A DNA stretch of 58,944 bases from Candidatus Rokuibacteriota bacterium (lineage in GTDB: Bacteria > Methylomirabilota > Methylomirabilia > Rokubacteriales > CSP1-6), in NCBI GenBank assembly GCA_003220685.1, contig QHTE01000062.1:77698-136641 (forward strand), read 5' to 3'. How positions within the stretch are numbered: the stretch's first letter is position 1; every line of letters starts with the position of its first letter. Positions 8,746 to 18,695 of this stretch are shown here, piece after piece. The notes under the pieces are model-generated. The model saw nothing but the letters and a program-made list of their open reading frames with translations, did no database searches and had not been told where the DNA came from. Both the position numbers and the translations under genes were made by a program.

Positions 8746-11529
8746 GTGCCGCTCGCCGGCCTGATCGGCCGCCCGCTCCGCGCGCTGGTGCGGCTCGCCT
8801 GCGCGCGGCCCGTGGCGACCGTGCTCGCCGCACTCGCGCTGGCGATCGCGTCGGTCGTCTACGCGCTCTCGTCCCTCACCTTCGCCACCTCGACGCGCGC
8901 GCTGCTGCCACCGGGCAAGCCCTACGTCGAGCGCTAAACCCAGTACGACCGCGAGTTCGGCGATCTCGACAGCATCGCCATCGTCGTGGACGCGCCCTCC
9001 CTGCCGGAGGCGACGCTCTACGCCAACCGGCTCGTCCGTCAGCTGCGGACCGACAACGTGCCGCTCAAGCGCATCGCGTACCGGATCGATCCCAAGCAGT
9101 TCGAGGGGCGCGGCCTGCTCTACCTGTCGAAGGAGCGGCTTGCCAACATCCGCGACGCGGTCTTCGACTACCAGGAGTTCATGGAGGCGTTCGCGGCCCG
9201 CCCGACGCTCGACCAGCTGGCCGACGGGATGGCCACGCAGATCGCGACCGCGTTCGTCTCGAACTTCATCGACCTCGGCCTCTCCGAGGGTAAGGGCGCC
9301 TCCGACCTCAAGTTCGTGCAGGACCTCGTGGCTCTGATCGGCTCGCGGCTCGAGCAGCCGGGCCCGTACAAGTCGCCGTTCGGCACGCTCTTCGCCGTCC
9401 CGGGCGCGGACAATCCCGGCGCCGGCTACTTCCTGTCCGAAGACCAGCGCCTGCTCTTCATCCTGGCCGAGCCCGAGACGCAGAAGGGCAGCTTCACCGG
9501 CGACCAGCGCGCCATCGAGGGCATCCGGGGCGTGGTCGCGTCGCTCAAGCGCGAGTTCCCCGAGATCGCCGTCGGCGTGACCGGGAAGCCCGCGCTCCAG
9601 AACGACGAGATGGTGGCCGCCTTCCGCGACAGCCAGCGCGCGACCGTGCTGGCGTTCGCGCTGACGCTCGGGCTCCTGCTGGCGGCGTTCGTGCGCTTCG
9701 GCAAGCCCGTGCTGATGCTCCTGGTCCTCGCCACGAGCCTCTGCTGGTCGATCGGCATCGCCACGCTCGTGATCGGCCATCTCTCGCTCTTCTCGGTGAT
9801 GTTCATCTCGATCGTGATCGGGATCGGGATCGACTACGGCATCTATTTCCTGTTCCGCTACGAAGAAGAGCTGTTCCTGGGCCGGAACCTCAAGGAAGCG
9901 ATCGAGATCACCGCGGCCCGCAGCGGCCCGGGTATGCTGCTCGGCGCCGTGACCGCGGCCGGCACCTTCTACGTCCTGTGGCTGACCGATTTCCGCGGCG
10001 TGCGCGAGCTCGGGTTCATCGCCGGCAGCGCGCTCATCCTGGCGTGGCTCGCGATGATCACCGTGTTCCCAGCGGTCCTAGTGCTCGTCGACCGCCGTCA
10101 CGCCGGGCGGCCGGCCGGCACGATCCCGCGCGCGATCGCGCTCGAGCGCATGCACGTGCCGTTCGTCGAGCGTCTCGTCGCGTATCCGAAGACCGTGCTG
10201 GTCATGGCGGCGGTCTTGACCGTGATCTCCGCCTGGGGCCTCCGCTACATCCAGTTCGACTACAACCTGCTCAACCTCCAGGCGTTCGGCACCGAGTCCG
10301 TCGTCTGGGAGAAGCGCATCCTCGCGACGGCCGGGCGCTCGGGGTTCACGGCGCTGGCGAGCGCGGACTCGCTCGACGAGCTCCGCCAGAAGTACAAGGC
10401 GTTCCGCGCGCTCCCCAGCGTCTCCGAGGTCGACTCGGTGCTGCTGCTCATCCCCGAAGACCAGCCCGAGAAGCTCAAGATCATCGGCGACTTCGCGCCG
10501 CTGGTCGCGCCCGTCCGGATCGGGCGCGCGCCGGCGGTGGACCCGCCGCGGCTCGCCGGCTCGCTCGAGACGCTCAAGCGCCGCTTCGTCATCGCGAGCA
10601 ACGAAGCGCCCGAGGGCGACGTACGGGCCAAGCTCAAGCTCGTCGCCGAGGATCTCGGCCGACTGGTCGTCAAGATCCGCCAGACCGATCCTCAGGTGAG
10701 CGCGCCGGCGCTGACCCATCTTCAGAATCAGATCTACCGGGACTTCGTGCGGAGCTTCCAGCGTCTGCAAGACAACCTCGCGCCCAAGCCGATCGGGCTC
10801 GCCGACGTGCCGAAGGAGCTTCGCGCGAAGTTCATCAGCGACGGCGGCCGGTTTCTCCTGCAGATCCACCCGGGTGTCGACATCTGGGACCGCGAAGGGG
10901 CCGAGCGCTTCGTCGGCGATCTCCGCTCGGTCGATCCGGACGTGACGGGCACGCCGGTCATCACCTACGAAGCGCTTCATCTGATGGAGCGCGCGTACCG
11001 CCAGGGCACGATCTACGCGATCCTGCTCGTCACTCTGGTCACCGCGCTCACCTTGCGCCGCGCGCGCGAGACGGCGCTGGCGCTGCTCCCGCTCGGGCTC
11101 GGCTTGATGTGGGCCTTCGGGCTCATGTACTTCTTCGGGCTCCAGTTCAATATGGGCAACGTCTTCGGGCTCCCGCTCATCCTCGGCGCGGCGGCCGAGT
11201 ACGGCCTGAACATCGTCCTGCGCTTCATGGAGGGCCGCGATCACGGCGGGCCGCTGATCGCGCGCTCCACGATGATGGCCGTCCTCGTCAGTGGGCTCAC
11301 GACCATCGTCGGGTTCGGCAGCTTGATGATCGCCGATCACCGCGGCATCTTCGGCCTCGGGCTCCTCCTCACGCTCGGCACGACCACGAGCCTGATCGCC
11401 GCACTGATCGTCCTGCCCGTGCTCCTGAGGATGGTGCCGGCGCGCACCCTGTCGACCTTGGATCGCCCGGCGCCCGGCGAAGCCCCACCGCTCGCCGCCG
11501 CCACCCACGAGATCGATCGCGCCCGCTAG
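8746..11529 (+). pseudogene. hpnN: Hopanoid RND transporter HpnN, interrupted by an in-frame TAA
   Basis: The full frame would encode about 927 residues of an RND/MMPL-type exporter needed to move hopanoids to the outer membrane. It has two groups of membrane helices, each after a periplasmic domain. Codon 64 is TAA (8935-8937), just after the LLPPGKPYVER segment, and the same frame continues at once with TQYDREFGDLDS, which is typical family sequence. A single base change (for example TAC to TAA) would explain it. The GTG at 8986 could re-initiate an 847-residue product lacking the first membrane helix. It could be a real stop, a recent mutation or a base-calling error. The rest of the gene looks intact. 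Confidence 0.9.
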
Positions 11530-11532
11530 CGC

Positions 11533-11775
11533 GTGGATTCACCCGCAGTCGGCTCGGCGTCCTTCGAGAATGTCCACGAGCTGCGTCATCGGTGGTCGAG
11601 GCGGTACACCGGCGATCAGTACCTGAAGCTCCTGCGGACACACTCCGATCACCGCGCCCTGGGCGAGGCTCGGCTGGCCCGCCTCCTGAGCGATATCGCC
11701 GAGGTCATTCAACGCACCGGCAGCGAGGTGATCCGCCACTACGAGACGCTGACGCTCCTGGCGAAGAGACGTTAA
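11533..11775 (+). pseudogene. C-terminal remnant of a class I SAM methyltransferase
   Basis: This 80-residue open frame begins with GTG 3 bp after hpnN. From residue 12 onward (HRWSRRYTGDQYLKLLRTHSDHRAL and on to YETLTLLAKRR) it resembles the tail of small-molecule SAM methyltransferases, which end in this kind of substrate-lid helix pair. The SAM-binding Rossmann part is absent, and hpnN occupies the space upstream. The fragment overlaps the convergent molybdoenzyme stop by 4 bp. It is most likely a relic of a deletion that joined hpnN to a lost methyltransferase gene. Confidence 0.55.
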
Positions 11776-13811
11776 GCTTTCGAAACCTGCACGAGGTTGG
11801 AGTGGAACGCCGGCCCACCGCCGAGGTCGGCGACGCGGTCGCTCGTGAGCACGTTGACGCCGAGCCCACCCGGCGAGAAGCGATGCCACCAGATGCCTTC
11901 GATCACGACGACACCGGGACGGGTCGCGTCGGTGATGCGCGCGGTGAACCGTGCGGCGCCTCGGGCGCTCTCGACGCGAATGCTGTCGCCGTCGCGGATG
12001 CCACGCGCCGCCGCGTCCGCGGCCGCCAGCATCGCCGTGGCCGAGCCCTGGCGGCGGCGCAGGAGCTCCGACTGGCTGAACGACGAATTCAGGAAGAACC
12101 GGTTGGGCGGCACGATGCACTGCAGGGGGAATCGCGCGACGAGCTCGGGATGGTCGGGACCCTCCGCGAGCGGCACGTACGTCGGAAGCGCGGGGAGCCC
12201 CTGCCGCTCCATCCACGCGGAGTAGAACTCCACCTTCCCGGACGGTGTCGGCGCCCCGTTGGCGAACGGCAGGTAGGGCCGCGGCAGATTCACGCGCGCC
12301 CAGCCGTCCCGGTGCAGCTGCTCCCAGGTGATGCCGCGGACGCTGGCGTCGCTCTGGGCCAGGAGCTCGCGAACGAGCCCCTCGTCTCCCTTCGCGTAGT
12401 GCGCCTCCGCCGCGCCCATCGCGCGGGCCAGCAGCCCGCACGTCTCCCAGTTCGACTTGGCCTCGCCCTGCGGCGGCAGCACGGGCTGCGCCAGCTGGAG
12501 CGTGAGCTGGCCGAACGAGCGATAGAGATCGAGGTGCTCCATCGATGTCGTCGCCGGCAGCACGATGTCGGCGTAGTGCGCGGTATCGGTCATCACCTGC
12601 TCGTGGACCACCGTGAAGAGGTCCTCGCGCGCGAGCCCGCGGAGCACCAGCGTCTGATCCGGACAGACGGCGGCCGGGTTCGAGCTGTAGACGTAGAGCG
12701 AGCGGATCGGCGGCGTCAGATCGGGGTCCGTCAAGGCGCGCCCGAGCTGGATCATATTGATGATGCGCGGCGCGGGCGTGGGCATGAGATCCGGGCGCTC
12801 GAGCACCCCGTAATCGAACCCGTAGGCGCCGCCGGTCGAGAGCAAGGCCCCGCCATAAGGGTCCGCGTAGGCGCCGGTGAGCGCGGGTAGGCACGCGAGG
12901 GTCCGACAGGTCATCGCGCCGTTGTCGTGGCGGGAGAGGCCGATGCCGATGCGGATGAAGGTCCGCGGCGTCGCGCCGTAGCGGCGCGCGAACCGCACGA
13001 TGGTGGCGGCGTCGAGGCCGACGATGGGCGCGACGACCTCGGGCGAGTACGCGCGCACGTGCTCCGCGAGCCGGTCGAAGCCGAGTGTCGCACGCTCGAC
13101 GTAGCCGCGGTCGACCCGGCCCTCGGCCACCAGCACGTGCATGACGGCCAGCGCCAGCGCGGCATCGGTGCCGGGGCGCACCATCAGGTGCTCGTCGGCC
13201 TGCTGGGCGGTCGGCGTCCGGTAGGGATCGATCGCGACGACGCGGGCGCCGCGGGCGCGCGCCTGCTTCACGAGCGTCATCACGTTGATCGTCGAGTACG
13301 ACGCATTCACGCCCCAGAGCACGACCAGGTCGGCGCCGACCATCTGCTCGGAGTCGTTGCCGGTGATGGCGCCGACCGTCACCCGCCAGCCGGCGTAGGC
13401 CGTCGTGACGCAGATCGAGCGGTCGAGCCGGCTCGCGCCCAGCGCGTGGAAGAGCGGGTGGCCCGCGTAGTACTGCACCTGGCCCATCGAGCCCGCGTAC
13501 GAGAAGGGCAAGATCGCCTCGGCGCCGTCGGCCGCGATGATCGAGCGCCACCGTTCGGCGATGGTCGCGATGGCCTCGTCCCACGAGATCGGGACGAGCT
13601 CGCCTCGGCCCTTCGGCCCCACCCGGCGAAGCGGCGTCAGCACGCGAAGCGGCGAATGGACGCGCTCGGCGTACTCGCGCACCTTGCCGCAGATGACGCC
13701 CCGGGTGAAGGGATGGTCGGGATTGCCGGTGACCGACGTCAGCCGACCGTCTTCGACGGCGACGACGAGGCTGCAGCACGACGGGCAATCGTGAGGACAA
13801 ACCGACAGCAT
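11772..13811 (-). CDS. Molybdopterin-dependent oxidoreductase, DMSO reductase superfamily, unknown substrate
   Basis: This 679-residue protein has an N-terminal [4Fe-4S] motif (C5, C9, C12 or C13, and C41) followed by the molybdopterin oxidoreductase core and a C-terminal dinucleotide-binding domain (from about residue 560). There is no Tat signal, so it is probably cytoplasmic. No Fe-S or membrane partner gene lies beside it, unlike most respiratory members. It belongs to the CPHDCPS-type group often annotated only as a BisC-like oxidoreductase. It diverges from the MFS gene with almost no gap, so the two may share regulation. The substrate cannot be told from sequence. Confidence 0.88.
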   Translation of the reverse strand: MLSVCPHDCPSCCSLVVAVEDGRLTSVTGNPDHPFTRGVICGKVREYAERVHSPLRVLTPLRRVGPKGRGELVPISWDEAIATIAERWRSIIAADGAEAILPFSYAGSMGQVQYYAGHPLFHALGASRLDRSICVTTAYAGWRVTVGAITGNDSEQMVGADLVVLWGVNASYSTINVMTLVKQARARGARVVAIDPYRTPTAQQADEHLMVRPGTDAALALAVMHVLVAEGRVDRGYVERATLGFDRLAEHVRAYSPEVVAPIVGLDAATIVRFARRYGATPRTFIRIGIGLSRHDNGAMTCRTLACLPALTGAYADPYGGALLSTGGAYGFDYGVLERPDLMPTPAPRIINMIQLGRALTDPDLTPPIRSLYVYSSNPAAVCPDQTLVLRGLAREDLFTVVHEQVMTDTAHYADIVLPATTSMEHLDLYRSFGQLTLQLAQPVLPPQGEAKSNWETCGLLARAMGAAEAHYAKGDEGLVRELLAQSDASVRGITWEQLHRDGWARVNLPRPYLPFANGAPTPSGKVEFYSAWMERQGLPALPTYVPLAEGPDHPELVARFPLQCIVPPNRFFLNSSFSQSELLRRRQGSATAMLAAADAAARGIRDGDSIRVESARGAARFTARITDATRPGVVVIEGIWWHRFSPGGLGVNVLTSDRVADLGGGPAFHSNLVQVSKA

Positions 13812-13841
13812 AGGATGCGACCAAAGGTATCATGGCCGAAG

Positions 13842-15152
13842 ATGCGGGCCCTGCTCGCGCGGCTCAACCCGTTCAAGACCCGAGAGGCCAAGCGGCTCGC
13901 ATTCCTCTTCGGCGTCGTCTACTTCGCCCAGGGCATGTGGTATCTGCCCGAGCAGACGATCACGATCGTCCTCAAGGACCGCGGGCTCAGCGCCAGCCAG
14001 GTCGCAGACTTCGCGCTGATCGCGTGGCTGCCTTGGTTCGTCAAGCCGATCTACGGGCTCCTGTCCGACTTCGTACCGCTCTTCGGCCGGCGGCGGCAGA
14101 GCTACTTCCTGCTCACCTCGGCGGCGGCGGGGCTTACCGGTCTTCTCCTGGCGTGGGGCAACTGGATCGCGACCGGACAGGTCTGGACATTCAACCTGTT
14201 CGGCCTCACGACGTTCACCGTCGTCGAAGGCTTCGCGCTCTTCTTCCTGATGGCGCTCGGCCTGGCGTTCACCGACGTGCTCACGGACGCGATGATGGTC
14301 GAGAGCGGGCGGCCCCTGCGTCTCACCGGCGCCTTCCAGTCGGCCCAGTGGGCCTGCATCACGCTCGCGTCTGTGCTCGTGGGCGAGCTCGGGGGCCAGC
14401 TCGCCGAGACGCGCAGCCTCCGCACGGCCTTCCTTCTGGCGGCGTGCTTTCCCCTGATGTCGCTCAGCATGGGTCTCACGTTCGTGCGCGAGACGCCGGC
14501 GCGCGCGAGCCGCGCGGCGTTTCTCGAGACGTGGAAGGCGATCCGCGCCACCCTCGGCGGCCGCGAGATCTGGCTGGTGGCCGGCTTCATCTTCTTCTTC
14601 TGGTTCAGCCCGTCCCTCGGACCCGCGTTCCTCTACTACCAGACCGACACGCTCGGGTTCAGCCAGCAGTTCATCGGACGGCTGGCGGCGCTGGGCTCGG
14701 TGGCCGGCGTGGTGGGGGCCGTACTCTACGCGCCGCTGTCACGACGCGTCTCGCTCAAATCCCTCATGCACATCTCGATCGCGCTGGGGACGCTCTCGAC
14801 CCTCAGCTACCTCTTTTACCGCGGCGCCGCATCGGCCGTGATCATCACCGTCGTGTTCGGTGCCATCGGCATGATCTTCAACCTCGGGTTCCTCGATCTC
14901 GCCGCCAGGTCGTGTCCGCCGCACGTCGAGGCGACCTTCTTCGCCGCGCTCATGTCGGTCCTCAACGCGGGCACCAAGCTCTCCGAGAACGTGGGCGCCC
15001 GCCTCTACGAGACGGTCGGCTACGAGCGGCTGGTATGGATCAGCGCCGTGATGACGGCGCTCACCTGGCTGTTGATGCCGCTGGTGAAGTTCGACCAGAT
15101 CGACGCGCGCGCACGCGAGGCGGCGGGCGCGGAGGCCGCGCCGGCCTCCTAG
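13842..15152 (+). CDS. MFS transporter, BT1/folate-biopterin-like
   Basis: This 436-residue protein has about twelve membrane segments. Near the N-terminus it shows the FAQGMWYLPEQTITIVLKD region and the WFVKPIYGLLSDFVPLFGRRR loop, typical of the BT1/AmpG-like branch of the major facilitator superfamily. Members carry folates, biopterin or peptidoglycan fragments. An alternative ATG at 13815 would add nine residues. The gene diverges from the molybdopterin enzyme, and a pterin link is tempting but unproven. Its stop shares a CTAG palindrome with the stop of the convergent gene. Confidence 0.85.
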   Translation: MRALLARLNPFKTREAKRLAFLFGVVYFAQGMWYLPEQTITIVLKDRGLSASQVADFALIAWLPWFVKPIYGLLSDFVPLFGRRRQSYFLLTSAAAGLTGLLLAWGNWIATGQVWTFNLFGLTTFTVVEGFALFFLMALGLAFTDVLTDAMMVESGRPLRLTGAFQSAQWACITLASVLVGELGGQLAETRSLRTAFLLAACFPLMSLSMGLTFVRETPARASRAAFLETWKAIRATLGGREIWLVAGFIFFFWFSPSLGPAFLYYQTDTLGFSQQFIGRLAALGSVAGVVGAVLYAPLSRRVSLKSLMHISIALGTLSTLSYLFYRGAASAVIITVVFGAIGMIFNLGFLDLAARSCPPHVEATFFAALMSVLNAGTKLSENVGARLYETVGYERLVWISAVMTALTWLLMPLVKFDQIDARAREAAGAEAAPAS

Positions 15153-15535
15153 CCTTCCGCGTCCGGGACGTTGGGCACGCCGCGCGCCGCCGCCGTATAG
15201 CCGCGTCGTAACCAGCGGACGGCGCGGCCCATGTCCTCGATGCCCTCGACGTCGAGCTCGATCCACCCCTTGCGGGAGAAGCGCCGGTGCGGGCGCACCC
15301 GCGCGTCCGCCAGCGCGCGCCGCTGGTCGTCGGTGCTGAGCCGGATCCAGAGATCGCGGTCCTTCTCGCGCACCGGGAAGCACGCGAAGAGCGTCTCGCC
15401 GACGAAGTAGCCCCACCGGCCGAACATCGGCGTGATCCGGACGCCCGGCCAGCGCGCGAGCGTCTCGTTCAAACGCTGCGCGGGCCCGCTGCCGCCGCGC
15501 TCGAGAGCGCGACGGGTCTTGCGCCCTTTGCCCAT
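15149..15535 (-). CDS. TfoX N-terminal-like / YjbR-like small protein
   Basis: The likely product has 128 residues starting at MGKGRKT. The ITPMFGRWGYFVGETLFACF segment is the hallmark of the TfoX N-terminal domain family, and the rest fits this alpha/beta fold (SRKGWIELD near the end). The open frame extends to 15673, but that part overlaps the start of malate synthase and looks non-coding. The exact start is uncertain, with other ATGs at 15556 and 15574. Biochemical roles in this family are poorly known. It ends inside the stop codon of the MFS gene. Confidence 0.7.
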   Translation of the reverse strand: MGKGRKTRRALERGGSGPAQRLNETLARWPGVRITPMFGRWGYFVGETLFACFPVREKDRDLWIRLSTDDQRRALADARVRPHRRFSRKGWIELDVEGIEDMGRAVRWLRRGYTAAARGVPNVPDAEG

Positions 15536-15620
15536 CCCGCGGAATCGCCTGACCATTCGGAAAGCCGCGGGCATTCTGCCATTGACAGCCGCGAGGTCGC
15601 ATGCGAAAAGTTTGAATCTC

Positions 15621-17282
15621 ATGTCGACGCGAGTGAAGTTCGCCCCGGCGGAAGGGGCGGCGACGCTGTTCACGCCCGCCTTCTGCGATTACCTGACGCG
15701 GCTGCACGATCAGCTCGACGCGCGTGCGCGCGAGCTCCGCACGCGCCGTCTGGCGGTCCTGGAGCGGGCGCTCGAGCAGCACGCGCCGCCCGGTCATCCG
15801 CCGACGAGCGAGGCCAACACCGGCACGTGGCGCGTGCCCCCGGTGCCGGACGATCTCAAACAGCCGGGCATCGAGATCTCCGGGCCGTGCTCGATCACGT
15901 CGATGTTCATCAACGCGCTCAACCCCGGGCCCGAAGGCGAGCGCGCCGCCGGCGACCTGGACGATGACGAGGATTCGGGCGGCCATCGGCTCATCGACAC
16001 CGTCCGCTCGGCGCACAACCGCCTGGCCGCGGTGAACCGCGAGCTCACGTTCGTCGACCGCGAGCGGAACCGCAACTACAAGATCGCCGACGGCGAGCTG
16101 CCGTTCTTCATGCACCGCGAGCGCGGCCTGCACCTCGACGAGCCGGACGTCACGGTCGACGGCAAGCCCGTCAACGCGGCGCTCCTGGGCACGGCGCTCA
16201 CGCTCTTCTACGCCGGCCGGGCGCAGGCTGACCGTGGCCAGGGCATCTACTTCTATCTGCCGAAGCTCGAGGCGGCCGCCGAGGCCCGCTGGTACCGCGA
16301 TCTCTTCGACCTGAGCCAGCGCGAGCTGCCGTTCCTCGCGCGCGCGACGATCCGCGCGATCGTGCTGGTCGAGTCGCTGCCGTGCGTGTACGAGATGGAA
16401 GAGATGCTCTACGAGCTCGGTCCCTACTCGGCCGGGCTCAACGCCGCCCGCTGGGACCTCAAGGCCTCGATCTTCGAGTTCGTCATGACCGATCCGGCAC
16501 AGGTGTGGCCCGACCGCTTCGGCGTGGACATCAAGACCACGCCGTTCCTGGCCAACATCTTCCGGCGGCTGGTCGCGATCAGCCTGAAGCGCGGCGCCGT
16601 GCCGATCGGCGGCATGGCCACCGCGCTGCCGAATCCGGATCCCGACGTCAACCGCGCCGCGGCCGAGGCGATCCGCGCCGACAAGCAGTGGGAGGCCGAG
16701 CAGGGCTTCATCCGCGCCTGGGTCGCTCACATCTTCCACATGAAGACCGCGGGCGATCCGTTCAAGAGGCTGCTCGGCTCGGGCTGGAGGCCGACCGCGC
16801 AGATGGCGAACCCTGACAACTACCCCGTCGCGATCAAGACGCCCGACGGTCCGATCACCGTGGAGGGCACCCGGCGCAACGCGCGGATGCTCATCGAGTA
16901 CGTCGAGGGCTGGCTGGGCGGCCGCGGCGCCAAGGGCATCGACAGCCTCGAGGGCAAGCCCGGCATCCATCCTGCCCTCATGGAGGACCTCGCCACGGGC
17001 CGCATGTCGGTCGCCCAGATCGCCCAGCGGATCATCCATCGCGTGCGCGAGACCAGCTCCGGCACCCAGCACGATTTCGCGCTGGTGAAACGGCTCCTGA
17101 ACGAGGAGCTGGCTGACATCCTCACCCGGCGCCAGGGCGCCGACACCCACGAGCGCTATCGGAAGGCGCTGAAGATCGCGATGCGCTGGATCAAGAACTA
17201 TACCGAGCTGAACTTCAAGAGCCTCGGCGCATACACGCGCGCCGAGCTCGACGCGATCGCCGCCGCGCCCGACGCGTTCTAG
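15621..17282 (+). CDS. aceB: Malate synthase A
   Basis: This 553-residue enzyme condenses glyoxylate and acetyl-CoA to malate in the glyoxylate shunt. Family motifs in order are the N-terminal TPAFCDYLTRLH, GPCSITSMFINALNPG, the IYFYLPKLE strand, the catalytic-acid region IRAIVLVESLPCVYEMEEM, and NPDNYPVAIKTPDGP near the C-terminus. Length matches malate synthase A rather than the longer G form. The ATG at 15621 was chosen, since upstream in-frame sequence is antisense to the TfoX-like gene. No isocitrate lyase gene is in the window. Confidence 0.95.
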   Translation: MSTRVKFAPAEGAATLFTPAFCDYLTRLHDQLDARARELRTRRLAVLERALEQHAPPGHPPTSEANTGTWRVPPVPDDLKQPGIEISGPCSITSMFINALNPGPEGERAAGDLDDDEDSGGHRLIDTVRSAHNRLAAVNRELTFVDRERNRNYKIADGELPFFMHRERGLHLDEPDVTVDGKPVNAALLGTALTLFYAGRAQADRGQGIYFYLPKLEAAAEARWYRDLFDLSQRELPFLARATIRAIVLVESLPCVYEMEEMLYELGPYSAGLNAARWDLKASIFEFVMTDPAQVWPDRFGVDIKTTPFLANIFRRLVAISLKRGAVPIGGMATALPNPDPDVNRAAAEAIRADKQWEAEQGFIRAWVAHIFHMKTAGDPFKRLLGSGWRPTAQMANPDNYPVAIKTPDGPITVEGTRRNARMLIEYVEGWLGGRGAKGIDSLEGKPGIHPALMEDLATGRMSVAQIAQRIIHRVRETSSGTQHDFALVKRLLNEELADILTRRQGADTHERYRKALKIAMRWIKNYTELNFKSLGAYTRAELDAIAAAPDAF

Positions 17283-17359
17283 GGCTCGCCCGGGCGGAGC
17301 CTCGTTGCCGGTCACTCCCTTCACTTCGGACCGGGTCTCGCTCTCAAGGGCGCTTCTTC

Positions 17360-18016
17360 CTAGAGGCAGCATTGGAACGACCAGGCGCGGCCCTTCGTGA
17401 AGAGGATTTGCGGCGGGTCTACGGGCTGACCGTCCTTGGCCAGCCCATGGAGGCTCACGACAAAGCTCGTGTCGGCGGTGGGCGGCACGATCTCGAAGCG
17501 AAGAGAGAAGCACGTACGCTCCCTCACTGGAATCGGGGCGATCGCTCCGTTGTCGCCCGAGGGATCGAAGCCGCACAGCACCTGACCGTCGCGTCTGCCG
17601 AGGTATTCGCTCACGGCCGCCGGGCCTCTCGTGAGCGTCGGCGTGAGGCCTGCTCGCCGATCGACGTGGAGACGGACTTCCCCGGGAGCAAACGTGAAAC
17701 CTTCGCCTTCGGGATCGATCGCGACGTCGATCCAGAAGGGCGGCTCTCGTTTCGGGGGATCGATGACACTCCCCGGGAGTGGAATGATGGGAAGCGGCAC
17801 CACGATCGCGGGACCGGCCAGCGCGAATGTGGCACGGTCGTTTCGCGCCGTTACGGCCACCTTGACGCCCGGCAGCCCGACGTAACCTTTCTCATCGATG
17901 GCCATCGACTCGGGCCGCTCGAGCGTCGGTCGGCTGAACTCCCACCTCTGGACCGCCGCACACCCCTGCGCGAGAACAAGCGTCAGCGCGATCCCAAGGA
18001 CGCTCCGCGGTGTCAT
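17360..18016 (-). CDS. Predicted lipoprotein, unknown function
   Basis: This 218-residue protein starts with a lipoprotein signal: MTPRSVLGIALTLVLAQGC, with the lipidated Cys at residue 19. The mature part appears rich in beta strands and proline. No known family was recognised. Its start overlaps the stop of the upstream lipoprotein gene as ATGA, so the two are co-translated and may form an envelope pair. A 19-bp GC-rich imperfect hairpin lies just past the convergent malate synthase stop, without a T-run. Confidence 0.75.
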   Translation of the reverse strand: MTPRSVLGIALTLVLAQGCAAVQRWEFSRPTLERPESMAIDEKGYVGLPGVKVAVTARNDRATFALAGPAIVVPLPIIPLPGSVIDPPKREPPFWIDVAIDPEGEGFTFAPGEVRLHVDRRAGLTPTLTRGPAAVSEYLGRRDGQVLCGFDPSGDNGAIAPIPVRERTCFSLRFEIVPPTADTSFVVSLHGLAKDGQPVDPPQILFTKGRAWSFQCCL

Positions 18017-18645
18017 CGCTCCGGGTCCCCAAGGAGGCGAGCGACGAGAACGTCGGCGCAGCCTGACGCCCGACCGAGTGCAGCCGGCGTGTAGAGTTTT
18101 TCCACGCTCTCGAGCCGAAGGAACAACGGCGGTGGCGGCAAGTGCCCCGCGTCGAAGCTGCACGAATCCGCCCATAGCAACGAGAGATCGTCCAACCGCA
18201 GTAGTCTCACCTGGATTTCGGACGCGCGATACAGCCGGCCACCCGCCGCCGGGAGGTATTGCCACGGCGAGTAGAAGTCGAACACGAGCCCGCGCTCGAA
18301 TGTCCGCTTCAGCGCCCGGGCGTCCGGCGCAGCTCTTTCGCGCTCCAGATAGGCGAAGCGGGGCTCGGGAACGTTTCGAATCTGCTGCAGCCCCAGCCTC
18401 GCTTCCAGGGACTGCACGAAGCGATCCTTGATCCACCCGGTCGGCGCCGCCATGGTCACCGAGCCGTGGACAAGACGGGCGCCGTTGTGCAGTGGTCCAG
18501 GGGTGCCGAGGGCGTGATAGTGGACGGCGACGATCTGCCGCTCGCGAGCCAGTGATGCGATCGTCTCGGCGGTCGCCGGGACGCGCGGGGCGCTCGCGCA
18601 TGCCGGCAGCACGAGCATGGCCACCAAGAGCACTGCGGTGCGCAA
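18013..18645 (-). CDS. Predicted lipoprotein, unknown function
   Basis: The sequence shows a lipobox (LVLPAC) after a short hydrophobic stretch, so the mature protein begins at the Cys of ACASAP. The start is uncertain: TTG at 18645 gives a signal peptide with one Arg and a 15-residue leader, and GTG at 18633 is an alternative. The body (about 195 residues) has the look of ABC-type transport auxiliary or PqiC-like lipoproteins, with alternating strands and a C-terminal helix, but the match is weak. It is coupled to the next lipoprotein gene and follows the dehydrogenase gene by 50 bp. Confidence 0.65.
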   Translation of the reverse strand: MRTAVLLVAMLVLPACASAPRVPATAETIASLARERQIVAVHYHALGTPGPLHNGARLVHGSVTMAAPTGWIKDRFVQSLEARLGLQQIRNVPEPRFAYLERERAAPDARALKRTFERGLVFDFYSPWQYLPAAGGRLYRASEIQVRLLRLDDLSLLWADSCSFDAGHLPPPPLFLRLESVEKLYTPAALGRASGCADVLVARLLGDPER

Positions 18646-18695
18646 CCGAGGAGCGCCACCGTGCCGGCGGGGCGCCCCTCGATCGTCGGCCCGAC

